64,000 nt of DNA from Annona cherimola (taxonomy: Eukaryota > Streptophyta > Magnoliopsida > Magnoliales > Annonaceae): NCBI GenBank assembly GCA_030490835.1, contig CM059971.1, forward strand, positions 42,828,012 through 42,892,011, read 5' to 3'. The notes beneath the pieces were generated by a model, which saw only the letters and a program-made list of their open reading frames with translations, made no database searches and was not told where the DNA came from. Positions 35,303-46,640 of the stretch are shown one piece after another; the stretch's first letter is position 1, and each line of letters starts with the position of its first letter. A program made the translations under genes and the position numbers.

Positions 35303-37314
35303 AGCTTTGTGGTGCCCCCAACCGAGTGACACACCCTGAGCCTTACCTCGGGATCGTTATTGACTGCTAAACGTGATCAGGATTGTTGCCCTGTCACACA
35401 GCAGGATTTAACGGATATTTATCTAATTTTTTTACAGCTTATTACTAATTGATTACATATTATTTTCCATCAAATCCTCTTTCATGTTATCTTTGACCTA
35501 ATATACACATTGCATTTCTTATAAAATCATAAAATTTCATAACATGCCTATCATCCATAATTTGCATGTTTATAAAATACAAATCATCACATAGATCGTA
35601 AAATGTTAAGTCACATTACATTCCATTAACCACAAACAACACAAGTTAAAATACATAGGATCTTCACATTCTTCATGCTTAATTCAAGCTCCCTATCTCT
35701 TTCATTTCTTCACCTGTCTATGGGTTTGAAAAGCAAAATGTGAGTTGTACACTTAATAAGCAAGCTTTATTTATATTTTCAGGCAAATCATTTCGACGGT
35801 AATATTTTTCAAAAATGTTTCTCTCCATTCAATAGAAACACTTATCGAGTGATCAACTACCCGCGGAACAGAAACCTTTTATTTTCAATCATTATGGAAA
35901 GCAACATTATACCCCCTCAAGGATATATCATGACAATGAGATGAACGTATTATAATCTCTTAGGATGGAAGTTAGCTAGGCAACCATCCGTCATCTTCTA
36001 CCATCCGGGGAGAATGTCGCTGGCCCTTGGCCTATCTTAGCTACTCGGCCACACCAAATGGGGACAATCGGTCCACTTACACCTTTAAGGTAAACCTCAT
36101 GCATTGTGCACACGAATTTATCCATGACATACTAGCATGATTTTCCTTACCTAATTTCATAAAGCAGAAATTTTCATATTGAACAAAGTAGTTAAGTAAA
36201 TCAATTATCAATACATAGTGAATTAAGGAATGACCGTCCTTAAAAATTTAGAAATAAATTTCAAATAACATTTGCTAAACCAATAAAAGCAGTTAAAACA
36301 TCATTTGCAATTATTTCAGAGTAATTTAAGAAATAAAAACCATTTAGAAATTGGCTTGCTTACCTTGTTCGCGAGAGCTTTCCGGGTCAACTTTTTCTTT
36401 TCCTTTGCCTATACATGAAAGAATGACATAGCATTCATATCAATTTCATTTGCTTATATTCACTTAGTTTTTCATCCCATTTTATAAATATTCATAGCCC
36501 GCTTGAATCCCAAGTCGGGTATACGTACATAACATACCTATATATATCAATCATTCATTACATCATACATTCAATTCCCAAATTTAGGGTAACATTTGCA
36601 AATGTCATAATATAGTCATTAATCATTCATTAGACATCATATGAAGTAATAAACTTCCAACTTGTCATTTTTCACATATTTTTCATAATTCACATGTTGT
36701 GCCTATTTTAAAGCACCTAATTAATGTCCTAAACTCCATATATTCATCTTAAATTTTGGGGTTATCAAAATAGCAATACATTTCACATGTTTCCATCATA
36801 TTTTATGCATTTTTGCATTTTAGCAATTTACAAAACTCGTTTATCAATTTCTCATACTCGTTACTTCACGTATGTTCATTTCTCAACACATAATTCATTT
36901 GTTTCTTAAAATTTTTCAAATCAGCAACTTGGCTTCTAATTCAACATGGTTATACACCTCAATTAACATTTTATTTAATGTATTTTCACGGATTTTTAAT
37001 CCATTAATTTCAGGATTCCAAAACAGCAACTTTGGAACCCGATTTTTACACTGTAAACGTCTCTTTTGATACTCAATTCTAAACAGATTTTTAACCATTT
37101 GATTTCAGCAATTAATCCCACTTTTCTTAACCCAAATTCAGAGTATTTTCACATATTTAAAGTCCATATACAGGTTGCTTACAAAACAACAACTTTTCAT
37201 GCATGTAGGGTCCTTTTTTACACCCCTTAGGACGTCCACCTATTAACCCTTTAAAAATCTGATTTTGGGCAGTCCTTGCTAACCCCCTTTTCACGTCTAA
37301 AGTACCCAAAATTT

Positions 37315-37707
37315 GGGACGCGATCTCCTGCACCCGGGAGCAGGCAGCGTTGCCTGCTCCTGGGTGCACACACCTTTTTTTTATTTTATTTTTGAAATTT
37401 TTTTCATAAACTTGTTAGCCCAAGTGTATTGAACATGTATATAAATTTTTACCATTTTTGAAGATTTTTAGATATTTATTTTTTATTTTTGAAAAGCAGT
37501 GGCATTTTAGTAATTTAAAATTACCTAAAATGCCATTGATTTTCAAAAATAAAAAATAAATATCTAAAATACTCCAAAAATGGTAAAAATTTATAAACAT
37601 GTTAAATACACCTATATTAACATTTTAAAAAAAAAATAAAAAAAAAATAGGTGTGCACCCGAGAGCAGGCAACGCTGCCTGCTCCCGGGTGCAGGAGATG
37701 GCATCCC
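37315..37707. mobile_element. Mutator-like foldback element B, 393 bp
   Basis: Long inverted repeat with ends GGGACGCGATCTCCTGC and GCAGGAGATGGCATCCC. It is flanked by the 9-bp pair CCAAAATTT (37306-37314) and CCTAAATTT (37708-37716); the other LTR has a single CCTAAATTT here, so insertion is directly shown. Each arm tip folds on itself: TGCACCCGGGAGCAGGCA pairs with TGCCTGCTCCTGGGTGCA with one mismatch. The core (AGTGGCATTTTAGTAATTTA and flanks) is homologous to the core of element A. Confidence 0.85.
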
Positions 37708-38981
37708 CCTAAATTTAGGGTATTTTACCCTATAGTTCATCCATAATTTATTTGAACTACTTCATGTATCATTTTCAACATTTAAACATGAAATTCGGGT
37801 CTTAAGAGTAACCCTAATCAGCCTTCCTTCTAAAATTCATAAATCATGCTAAATTCAACATATATTCAACATCTAAACATGAATTATCATGTAATCATAT
37901 CAACTTAATAAAACAGCAACATTAAATAGAATTTAAAGCAAGTTTTCAGCTTGTTTAAGAGCTCAAATCAACACTAATCACTCTCTTCTTTGACTTGAAT
38001 CCCTTAATCACATACTTGCTATTAAATTCCCATTTAATAACCTAATTAAGGGCATCATAAATCCTCATTTAAGGATTCATTATGAATCGTATTCACATCC
38101 TATAAATTGAGTTAGAAAAACTAGATAAAACTGATTCAAACTCAAGTGTATACTTACTTGGATTAAGTAGAACTTAAACTCAACTTCTTAAGCTAATTTC
38201 CTTGGTTTAATTCTTCCTTTTCTTTTCCTTTTTCTTCCCTTGTTCTTGGTTTCAAATTTGCTGGGAGAGGGGAACGTGCACTGCTGGAAAAGAGGGGCTC
38301 AAACTACTTGAAATTTTTCTAACTTCTCATACCCATGCAGATGGACGTCCCCCTTGAGAAGTAGCTGAAATTTTCAGCTTGTGGACCCCACTTGCCACAT
38401 CATTTTGGGATTATTTTAATGTATACTTATCTCCCTTGCTGACATGTCAAATTATGGTCCATTTAAACTACATTTTTCTTAAATAAAAATTTAGCAATTA
38501 TCCAATACATTAATCATCACGAAGCTATCCACCTGATCACGTCCCATGCAGCTGCTGCTTTTCCATTTTTTTCAACGAATTTTACAGCCTTTTTAATGCA
38601 TATTTATATACCCTAATATGTAGGCTAATTAGGTATGCATTTAGCATTTTTAGAAAATTAAAAAAAATTAGATTTCTAGCTGTTTGGACGGTCCTCATTG
38701 CTGTTTCATTTTTGATGTGCCTGTACACGTCCCTTTTCAGCAGCTAATTTTGACATTTTTCACCATAGTACAGCTTTAATTAATTGGTCATTTAATTACC
38801 TAGTTATGTAGCTCACTTAGAGTCATTTTAGCATAATTTTAAAAAATCACGAAATATCATAAAGACTGTCATACCATCCACATCATCTACCTGAAATCTT
38901 GTTGTCCATTAGTTGATTTGTTTCAATGGTCCGAATCTAAGGTTTTTAATCACAAATTTTCATCATAATTAAAAGCACATT

Positions 38982-39052
38982 TATCCACATTATACTCCAG
39001 TCGACTTTAGCATAATGCACATTTATCCACATTATACTCCAGTTGACTTTAG
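38982..39052. repeat. Tandem duplication in the Tekay 5' LTR
   Basis: The segment CACATTTATCCACATTATAC...GACTTTAGCATA is present twice in tandem here and once in the other LTR (about 28357-28395). Confidence 0.7.
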
Positions 39053-39892
39053 CATATATTTTATATAAAAATATTTCACAAAAATCCAATATAATAGACT
39101 GTTTAGACGTCCTTTGCAAGCCACATAAGTTATGCTCTTTTGAGCTACTTAATTCAACATTTATTTATCAGATAATTGCAGGGATTTTCCTACTTTTAAT
39201 AATTCATAAAATACCCTATAATTTACCTCCTTTTGATACCTCAATTTGTCTTTATTCAATTGATTATTTTACTCATTTTTAACATAAATGTTAATCACTT
39301 TTTGGTGTAAAAAGTCAAAAGCATTGATCTGATTTCGTGCAAGCCTAATCTCATCGTCATTTGCATGATCAAATCCTTCCATAACCTTGATCTCATAATT
39401 TTAACCGTCCATTTCAAATTTCATCTCAATCCGACTTTTCTATCTCTAGTTGTGATCGTTTTAAATTTTGGTCGATGATGATCAATTATCATCAAAATTT
39501 TCAAAATCTAATTTTTCCATGTGATTAAGCACAAAATTATGTGCTTCTTCCTAAATTTTCATCTTAATCCGCCTTAAGACCATCAAGTTATGAATTTTCC
39601 AATATTTTCTATCTTGGCTCTATAATTAGTCTCCTAATCTCTATTAATCGCATTATGAAATTTAACTAATTTTTTATGGCATACTAATGTTTATCCATCC
39701 TCATTGAGTTAGTTCAATCCTATTAATCCATATTGTCTTAAATTGATAAATTTAAACAACATTCATAACCACTGACCTAATTGCAACAAGTCATAAAAAT
39801 TGCAAATAATTCATTTATGAATAAATTATTCATACATAAATCATTCAAGTGCATATACATGACTCCTACTCAGGTCAGGGTTTCACAAAATG

Positions 39893-39944
39893 CCAGCCGA
39901 CAGAAAGTGTTGTTTTAATTGTTCCCATTTACAGGGGTAATCAC
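39893..39944. other. Short spacer between the Tekay element and M2
   Basis: About 50 bp of pre-insertion sequence ending in ATCAC, the target duplication of M2; after M2, 22 bp more (48097-48118) precede chromovirus G2. Confidence 0.6.
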
Positions 39945-40622
39945 TGTTGGTCCCGAGTTGATGGCAATTACCCAAGAGGGGAGGGGTGAATTGGGTATTT
40001 AAAAATTTAAAACTTTAATTAGAGATTTTACCCCGGTTTAGTTTAAACCCCTTTAATGAAACAAATAGAAAGCAATAAGATAATGAAACCAAAAATGAAA
40101 AACAGTAGACAAGATTTATAGTGGTTCGGGCAACCTTTCCCTACTCCACTCTTCCAAGCTCACACTCCCTTGTGACTTGGATTCCACTTATGTATTCCGC
40201 GAATACAACTAGAGTCTCCACTCTCTTCTAGATTATAGCTCTAGGGGGCATATACAACCAGAGCATCTGCTCTCTTCTAGATTCTAGCTCTAGGGGGCGT
40301 GTACAACAAGCAACACAAGTAGGTGATAAGTTACACTCCAATCACAACCCTACTTGCTATATCTTGGTTTGAAACACCGAACTCAAACCAAGCACTAAAA
40401 TCAAATAACAAGATGAAATAGAAGAAATCTACACTTTATAGATTCGTATAGGCAGTTTTAGCTCGAGGAAGAATCTGTAGAAGCAACGAATCGTATTGCG
40501 TTGAAGCAAATAGCAACTTTGAAGCTTGTTCTTCCTTTTAAAGTGTATAGATTACTTAATCGTAGAGAAAAGTGGATTGAAACTCTTAGTAGCACTTCTT
40601 TCCTCCTTTTCAGCTCTATCTT
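39945..40622 (-). repeat. Left LTR of M2, first part
   Basis: Starts TGTTGGTCCCGAG, includes GGGAGGGGTGAATTGGG and a 49-bp tandem duplication (40205-40302, ACAAC(T/C)AGAG...CTAGGGGGC). It ends in AGCTCTATCTT at the target duplication ATCTT of the nested solo LTR. The matching right-LTR sequence (around 47000-47020) reads AGCTCTATCTTATATATTTC without the insertion. Confidence 0.85.
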
Positions 40623-43437
40623 TGTGAAACCCTGACCCAAGTAGGCTATATGTATGCATTGAACATGTATTTGATGATTATTTATGAAATATGGAATTAT
40701 GAAGGAATTTCATGATTATTACTAATTATGGTAATTAGGGTTATGGGTTAACATTAATGATGTGATTAATGATTTTGAGCCTAAATGAGGCTATGGGTTA
40801 AGAATGAATTATTGTGATTTAAATGTGCAATTATGGCATGAAAAATCAATTTCCATGATTTAAAATGAATTATCGAAATTAAGATAGAAATTAACAAGTG
40901 TGAAGGAAAATATTGGAAAATTCATAACTCAACGCCTAGAAGGCGGATTCAAGTGAAATTTGGAACAAAAATTATTAATATTTGGATTGATATTATGGAA
41001 TGAAAATATTATGAAAATTCTTGATGAAATAAGAATTATGAATTTTTAAGTCTAAGTTTATTTCAACCGTCAACTTTAAACGGCTATATTGGGAGCTAGA
41101 AAACTCGGATTGAGTTGAAATTTGAAACGGTTGAATGAAATGGTGAGATAATTAATTTGAATGGATTGGATTATGCATGAAATATTGGAAAAGTGCCTGC
41201 AATGAAAAAGGTGGGCAAGTTTGACCCATGCACCCAAAAGTACCAAAGCATTAATGATGGAGTACCATACATAAATGCATGAGGTAAAGGTGAACGTGAG
41301 GTGTCCATTGCAGGGATTTTTGGGAGGAATTTATGCATTTAAATAAATGACATAATTCCATGAATTATCTAATCAATTAATGCTCAAAATGATGGAGCTA
41401 TGGAGCATAGGCAAGGTGGCAAGGTATGGACGTGCAAGGGCCTTGGGGGCTGCCCAATTTGATTTTTTTTTATTTTTTAAAAATGCTACATGGTTCTGAG
41501 ATGAAACTACATGAATTGTGCAAACAATAATGGAGAGTTTCAGCAATTAAAAAATGCAAAAAGGAAGGAATATGCAGCTGAAACCGTAGATTGCATTGTG
41601 GGTGAAATAATGTGCAGAAAAATGGCAGTTTTGGCCATTTAATTAATTTTTCTCAACACCAAATTTATGGAGGAATCAAAGGGTAATTAAGAGCATAAAT
41701 TACCCACGTTTTTACATAAAATAAAAATGAAAAATGAGATGCAAAAATCTGGACAGGTTTGGACGTGAATGAGCAATGCAATTTACGGTCAAATGATGCA
41801 ACTTTTATGATTTTTGGTAAAAAGTAAAAATCTAATTTACTTGGCCCAAATTCACCCACCTCATATGGTAGATAGAGATGTATTTATGGGTTGTGGAATT
41901 GCAGCACAAGTGGGTCCCACAATTGAAAAGAAATCCAGCCTTTAAAGGCCATGCTCGTTACTTGTGAAGAGGCTTGGAAAAAAATGCTAAGTGTTGAATT
42001 TCACTAAGCAAACCAAAGCTGCAGAAACTCACGATTTTTCCAAGAAAAAGGAGGAAGAAACCAAGGGAAAAAGAAGGGGATTTTGAAAGAGAAATCATCT
42101 CAAAAGATTAGAAGTTGATTTACTACAAATCCAAGCAAGGGCAAAGAGAAAGTGGCAAAGGAAAGCTAAGAAGTTCAGGTAAGCAAGCAAATTTTCTAAA
42201 TGATTTTTTGCTTTCCTAAACTGTTTCCATAATACAATTTATATTCTAACTTGCTTGATGAAATTGCTTCTAATGGATTTAAGGATGGCCATCCCTTTGC
42301 TAAATGGTGTTTGAAATGGTGTTTATTTCAAATGCAATGATTATGAAATGTTCTTTTATAACTGTTATGGAAAATGATGTGATTTAATGTTTATGATTGA
42401 AAATCATGCTAGCGTGTAAAAGATGGATTTATGAAAAGTTCATGTGCACAGGATATGAGGTCCACAGGAAGGGTATAAGCGGGCCGGTTGTCCCCCCTTG
42501 TTGTGACCAAGTCGCTTGTAATAGGCCGATGGCCGGCGGCGCCCTCTCTGAAATGAGAGTTACGTGACGGATGGTTGTCTGGCTAGCTTCCATCCTAAGG
42601 GAGATGATGATCATGTTCATGTTTTTCATATGGCATTATGCATATGAGACCCGTGAGGGGTACAGGATTTCATGTTTTCAAGATATACCTTTGGATAAGG
42701 TATAAGATGCTTTCCAAGATGATTTGAAATGAAAAATATTGCCTGAAATGAATTGCCTGAAAATGCAAAATGCTTGCTTATTGAGTTTCGACTCACGTTT
42801 TCGTTTTCCAAACCCAAAGACAGGTGATGGACAGGATATAGCGAAGGAGCTAGCACCGGCATAAGAAATCCAGAGAGGAAATTATGTTTATGAAAATTTC
42901 ATGAAATGATTGTAAATTATATGCAATGTTTTATGTTGAATAGATGTAAACTATTCGTGAGTTTGTATGGATGACTATGTTTACACCTGTAGTGACATAT
43001 GATTGTGGCAAAAGATGAAATGTCACTAAACAATATGGTTGTATGAAATGAATGTTTCAAAATGTCTTAGAAATGTATGAAATTGAATTTATGAGAATAT
43101 GAAGTGTCTTATGAATTATGTATGACCACGATTAACAGGCTAAACATCCGATAAATCCCGCCGTGTGATAGGGCAACAATCCTGATCACGTTTACCAATC
43201 GATAGGTCCTGAGGTAAGGATGTGACTAGGGGTGGGAATCGGGGCGGGTCGACCCGTGACCCGCCCCGCCCCGACCCTATTTTATACCGGGGCGGGTCGG
43301 GGTTATGTACCCGGGCGGGCGGGGCGGGTCAAGAGTTTAAAATTTTCAACAAATTGCGGGTCGGGGCGGACCTGCCCCGCTGACCCGCTGAAGCAATTGC
43401 ATAAGTATTAAATAAGTCATACCATAACAACCAAACC

Positions 43438-43507
43438 GAACTTAGCTCAGTTGGTAGAGCGGGCGGTAATAGTTGCACAGGTCGCTGGTTCGAATCTGAT
43501 AGCTCCA
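43438..43507 (+). ncRNA. tRNA-like sequence (probable tRNA pseudogene or SINE head)
   Basis: Contains an A box (TAGCTCAGTTGG), a paired D arm (GCTC/GAGC) and a B box (GGTTCGAATC), followed by TTTTTTG, a potential Pol III stop. It is closest by eye to plant tRNA-Tyr (CTTAGCTCAGTTGGTAGAGCG and GGTCGCTGGTTCGAATC), but the anticodon arm is not regular and the acceptor stem pairs poorly (GAACTTA against TAGCTCC). It is unlikely to make a working tRNA. Confidence 0.5.
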
Positions 43508-43910
43508 TTTTTTGCGTTTTTTTTGCGTTTTCTGAAATAATGTTTTTCAATACCACTTCCACCACCACCAATATAAAACTGCTATGAATATGTTTATTTT
43601 ATTTTTCTTGCAAAGGAAAACTAGGATCAGGCCATCCAAAACATACTGTTTTAAACATTATTCATACATATTTTCATCTCTCTCCAAAACCTTTGCTTTT
43701 CATTGATGACATTTATAATCATAATATTTTCTATTTTTAAACAATGTAACAAATATCATGGGATATTAAATTGTATTATTAGTAGATGGTTGTCTGAAAT
43801 TACATCAAAGCTACATACATCTTTTGCATTTATATTTCACATTTTAAAAAAAGTTCTTTTTTTTATTGGTATTATATGACATGAAAACTTCTTTATATTG
43901 GCAATTTTTT

Positions 43911-44082
43911 TCACGACGTCGCTCCTCCACTATGCAGTTTATGAGACTAATTTTAGATAAATAATTAAATATTTGTCCAACCACTTGGACCACTTTTCAC
44001 GGCGTCGCTCCTCCTCTATGCAACTGATGAGACTAACTTTGGATAAATAACTAAATATTATTCCAACCACTTTGACCACTCT
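43911..44082. repeat. 86-bp tandem duplication inside the hAT-like element
   Basis: Two diverged copies of a unit starting TCACGRCGTCGCTCCTCC and running through ATGAGACTAA, GATAAATAA and CCAACCACTT lie head to tail. Confidence 0.7.
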
Positions 44083-44597
44083 CATAACAATAAGACACAC
44101 TACAACCCACAACTTTTACCCCATTTGTATAAATCTATCCCGTTCAAGTTTATTGTATAATATATTTTCTAAACCTAACCCGAAGGTATGTTTTATTAAC
44201 TTGTTCTTATATAGGTGAATAAACATTCATGTTTTATTTAAGGATTTATGTTTTACTTTGACTGATTAATAATAAATTGAAGTATACGGTAGTTAAATTT
44301 AATATAGATTTGTTTTTATACTTGATAGGTTTATAAATTCTTAAAAATTTCTTACTTGACCCGTAGTTTTTGCCCGACCCGTCGTCCCGAAACCGACCCG
44401 TTCCCGACCCGAATTTTGTCCCGAGACCTAATAAAAAAAAGTAAGGGTCAAACCGATCTTGTCCCGACCCGGAAAAAAATAAGGGTCAAACTAGATTTTT
44501 GAAAGTTAGGGTCAGGGTTGGGCACACCCTGACCCGTCCCGACCCGCCCCGATTCCCACCCCTAGATGTGACGCTCGGGCCGGGGCGCCACAATCTT

Positions 44598-45465
44598 ATA
44601 TATTTCCACGTTTGCTTGAGTGTCTATATATAAAGGAGGGAGAATTTTGAACGTTATAGAGTTGGTTGGTGCGTAATAAATGTTCCAACGTTCAAAAATT
44701 CAAACGTTACGCCTCCAAGTCGCAGGTGGAGTCGACTTCGTATGCGACTTTACCCAAGTCGCATGCTGGAGTCGACTTCGTGCGCGACTTCAGTTGTTCT
44801 TCGTTTCCAAGTTTGTCCTCTGGGTCGACTTAGTCTGAGACTTGGCTTCAAGTCGATCTTGGAGTCGACTTCGGGTGCGACTTGGCTTCCTTCTTTTGCC
44901 AAGTCAGTTTGATCTTTGTTGAAGTGTCTCTTGCTTGCTTAACTTCTTCTTCTTTTGTCTTTCAATACTTGGTACTTATTTGTACAAAATTTCTTTAGCT
45001 TTAAGTCTAGAGAACTTGAAAAACTCGAATCTTGTATGAACAAATCCGACTTTGATTTAGAATGGTTGAATCCATGTGTTTTGCTTGCTTTAAACTTGGA
45101 TTAGTCTTCATATATTCAAGTTGAAAAATTTAGGTTGACTTCATCCTTAATTTGACTCAAGTTTATCTTGAAGTCGGCTTGTCCTTCGACTTGATCTTGA
45201 AGATCTGCCCTGCCAAGTTGAAGTTGATGCTGGAGTCGACTTTGCCTGCGACTTCACCCAAGTCGCGTGTGGAGTCGACTTCGGTTGCGACTTCAGAATC
45301 TTGGCAATCCAATTTCAACGCCGAAAGAAAATTGCATCTTGAAGTTGATACTGGAGTCGACTTCGTCTGCGACTTCACCCAAGTCACAAGTGGAGTCGAC
45401 TTCATCTGCGACTTCAGTATGTCCAAGTCCTCAATTTCAATGCTGTCCAAGAATTGTCATTTGTA
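44598..45465 (-). repeat. Left LTR of M2, second part
   Basis: Resumes after the solo LTR with ATATATTTCCACGTTTGC and runs through two clusters of GTCGACTT repeats (44718-44895 and 45170-45420). It stops at CAAGAATTGTCATTTG, where the right copy continues for about 210 bp more; gag sequence follows at once, marking a deletion junction. Confidence 0.8.
45170..45420. repeat. GTCGACTT repeat cluster in copia LTR
   Basis: Units of the form CAAGTCGCxxxTGGAGTCGACTTCGxxTGCGACTTCA recur with about 36-45 bp spacing; each contains the palindrome GTCGAC or AAGTCGACTT and flanking complementary CGACTT/AAGTCG. Further clusters: 44718-44895, 47132-47310, 47590-47955, 19575-19740, 19990-20310 and, sparser, 2940-3005. 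Confidence 0.7.
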
Positions 45466-46640
45466 ATTTTCTCAATTTGCATTGACAAACCTTGTGTCCT
45501 AACTTGTTGCAAAAATTACAAGCTCCCGGAAATCTAGAAATATGAAGTCATTTGGTAATTTGTTCCTCGGTTGGTCTTTTGGTCCAAACTACTTGATTTA
45601 TCTTATGTTTAGTATAAATGGGTTTGGCGTTGTTTCTCAGAGCATTAGATTTCTCTTGCTCAAATGTATTATACCCAAGTCCTTTTTTACAAGTTTGGGT
45701 TATCATTTTCAAGAACATTTTCACATCTTCTCCTGGATTAGAAAACTCGACAAGCGATTCATTTAATGATTCATTTTCCCTTTTGAGTTTTTCTAACTCA
45801 ATTTTCAAGGTATTCTTTTCACTTTTTAATTTATCTATCTTTTCAGCAAGTTTACCATTTACAATTATTACTGCATCACATTGTCTTTTCTTTATTGTAA
45901 ACTTGTTTCCTAATTTCTTTATTTCCTCATATAATGAATCATAGGCTTGTTGAAGTTCTTCAAATTCAGCACATTTGAGGCATTCATTTGTAGAAGAGAA
46001 AATTGAAAAAGATTTTTGTTTAGAGGTTACCTCTTGACTACTTGTGCAGTTCGTTGAAGTAGCTTGATCCTCTAAGATTTCCGTGGCTGCAAAACATATG
46101 TCGGAATTTGCTATGCAACAAATTCTTGCGCAATCTAATTCACATTCTTCACTTGAAGAGCTACATGTTGTAGATTCCTTTTCATTTACGTACATGTCTT
46201 TTCTTTTGTTTCTTTGAAATTTTCTGTTGTCGCCTCAATCTTTTCTTTGCTCCTTTGCTTTATTTTCTTCGGGCGTTAGGCATTGGGCTTGCATGTGCCC
46301 CGAACCACCACACCGATAACATTTTGTTGATTCTTTCTTTTTCTCTTTAGAATTTCTTTCTTTAAAGTTTCTGAAATTTCTACCTTTCCTTACGAATTTT
46401 CTGAACCATTTTGTAAGTAAGGCAATTTCATCGTCGTTTTGTGATGATGAAGTGGTGTCATCCGAGTCTTGTGCAGCTTTCAAGGCGATGGCTCTTTTGC
46501 CTTTGTGGTGATCCTCGTTTCTTTTCTTGATTAGCTCATGTGACATTAACGAGCTAATAAGGTCTTCCAACTTCAATGTGTTTAGGTCCTTGGCTTCTTC
46601 TATTGCCGTAATTTTTTAAGTCCATGATTCGGGTAGTGCC
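45466..46640 (-). pseudogene. gag: Copia M2 gag fragment
   Basis: Frame 46235-46576 includes the linker DLISSLMSHELIKKRNEDHH and a complete CCHC zinc knuckle CYRCGGSGHMQAQC. Frame 45548-46195 is the C-terminal part with a lysine/glutamate coiled coil (KLKSEKNTLKIELEKLKREN). It is cut on both sides: toward the 5' LTR at about 46640 (after AESWT-type codons of the UBN2 domain) and toward the 3' LTR at about 45466. Frames are longer and less damaged than in M or P. Confidence 0.85.

Larger units (their letters stand above)
25081..39887 (-). mobile_element. Full-length Ty3 chromovirus (Tekay/Del type), minus strand, 14.8 kb
   Basis: LTRs at 25081-29227 and 35308-39887 are flanked by AAATG at 25076-25080 and 39888-39892. 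On the minus strand the order is 5' LTR, PBS, an extra ORF, gag, protease, RT, RNase H, integrase, chromodomain, PPT, 3' LTR. Long LTRs, an initiator-tRNA PBS and a C-terminal chromodomain point to the Tekay/Del clade. Every gene is broken, and catalytic residues of protease context, RNase H and integrase are altered, so it is not autonomous now. The LTRs remain clearly alignable, indicating moderate age. Confidence 0.9.
35308..39887 (-). repeat. 5' LTR of the Tekay element (4580 bp)
   Basis: Plus-strand ends TGTGGTGCCCCC and GGTCAGGGTTTCACA. It is longer than the other LTR because of the foldback element at 37315-37707 and a short tandem duplication at about 38982-39052. Confidence 0.9.
43227..44564. 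mobile_element. Non-autonomous hAT-like element, 1.34 kb
   Basis: Terminal inverted repeats TAGGGGTGGGAATCGGGGCG and CGCCCCGATTCCCACCCCTA are flanked by a perfect 8-bp duplication GATGTGAC (43219-43226 and 44565-44572), diagnostic of hAT elements. Both subterminal zones are full of GGGTCGGG/CCCGACCC units. No transposase frame exists. Inside are a tRNA-like sequence (43438-43507) and an 86-bp tandem duplication (43911-44082). The related LTR 1 has the uninterrupted site GGAAGTGACGTCTCGG at 12254. Confidence 0.85.
40623..44592 (+). mobile_element. Solo Ty3 (Tekay-family) LTR 3, about 4.0 kb, nested in M2
   Basis: Starts TGTGAAACCCTGACCCAAG and ends GGCCGGGGCGCCACA. It is flanked by ATCTT at 40618-40622 and 44593-44597, with the empty site preserved in M2's other LTR. 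About 1.35 kb is a later hAT-like insertion (43227-44564). No internal Ty3 domains are present. It shows pairs such as AGTGACAT/ATGTCACT near 42990-43030, like the stem-loops in solo LTRs 1 and 2. Confidence 0.85.

Noticed and set aside
43438..43507. A functional tRNA gene
   Set aside because: The D arm and B box are good, but the anticodon arm and acceptor stem do not pair properly; kept only as a tRNA-like sequence.
45152..45466. Open frame of 104 codons repeated at 47569-47955
   Set aside because: The repetition comes from the two M2 LTRs, and the protein-like pattern comes from the GTCGACTT repeats; it is LTR sequence, not a duplicated gene.
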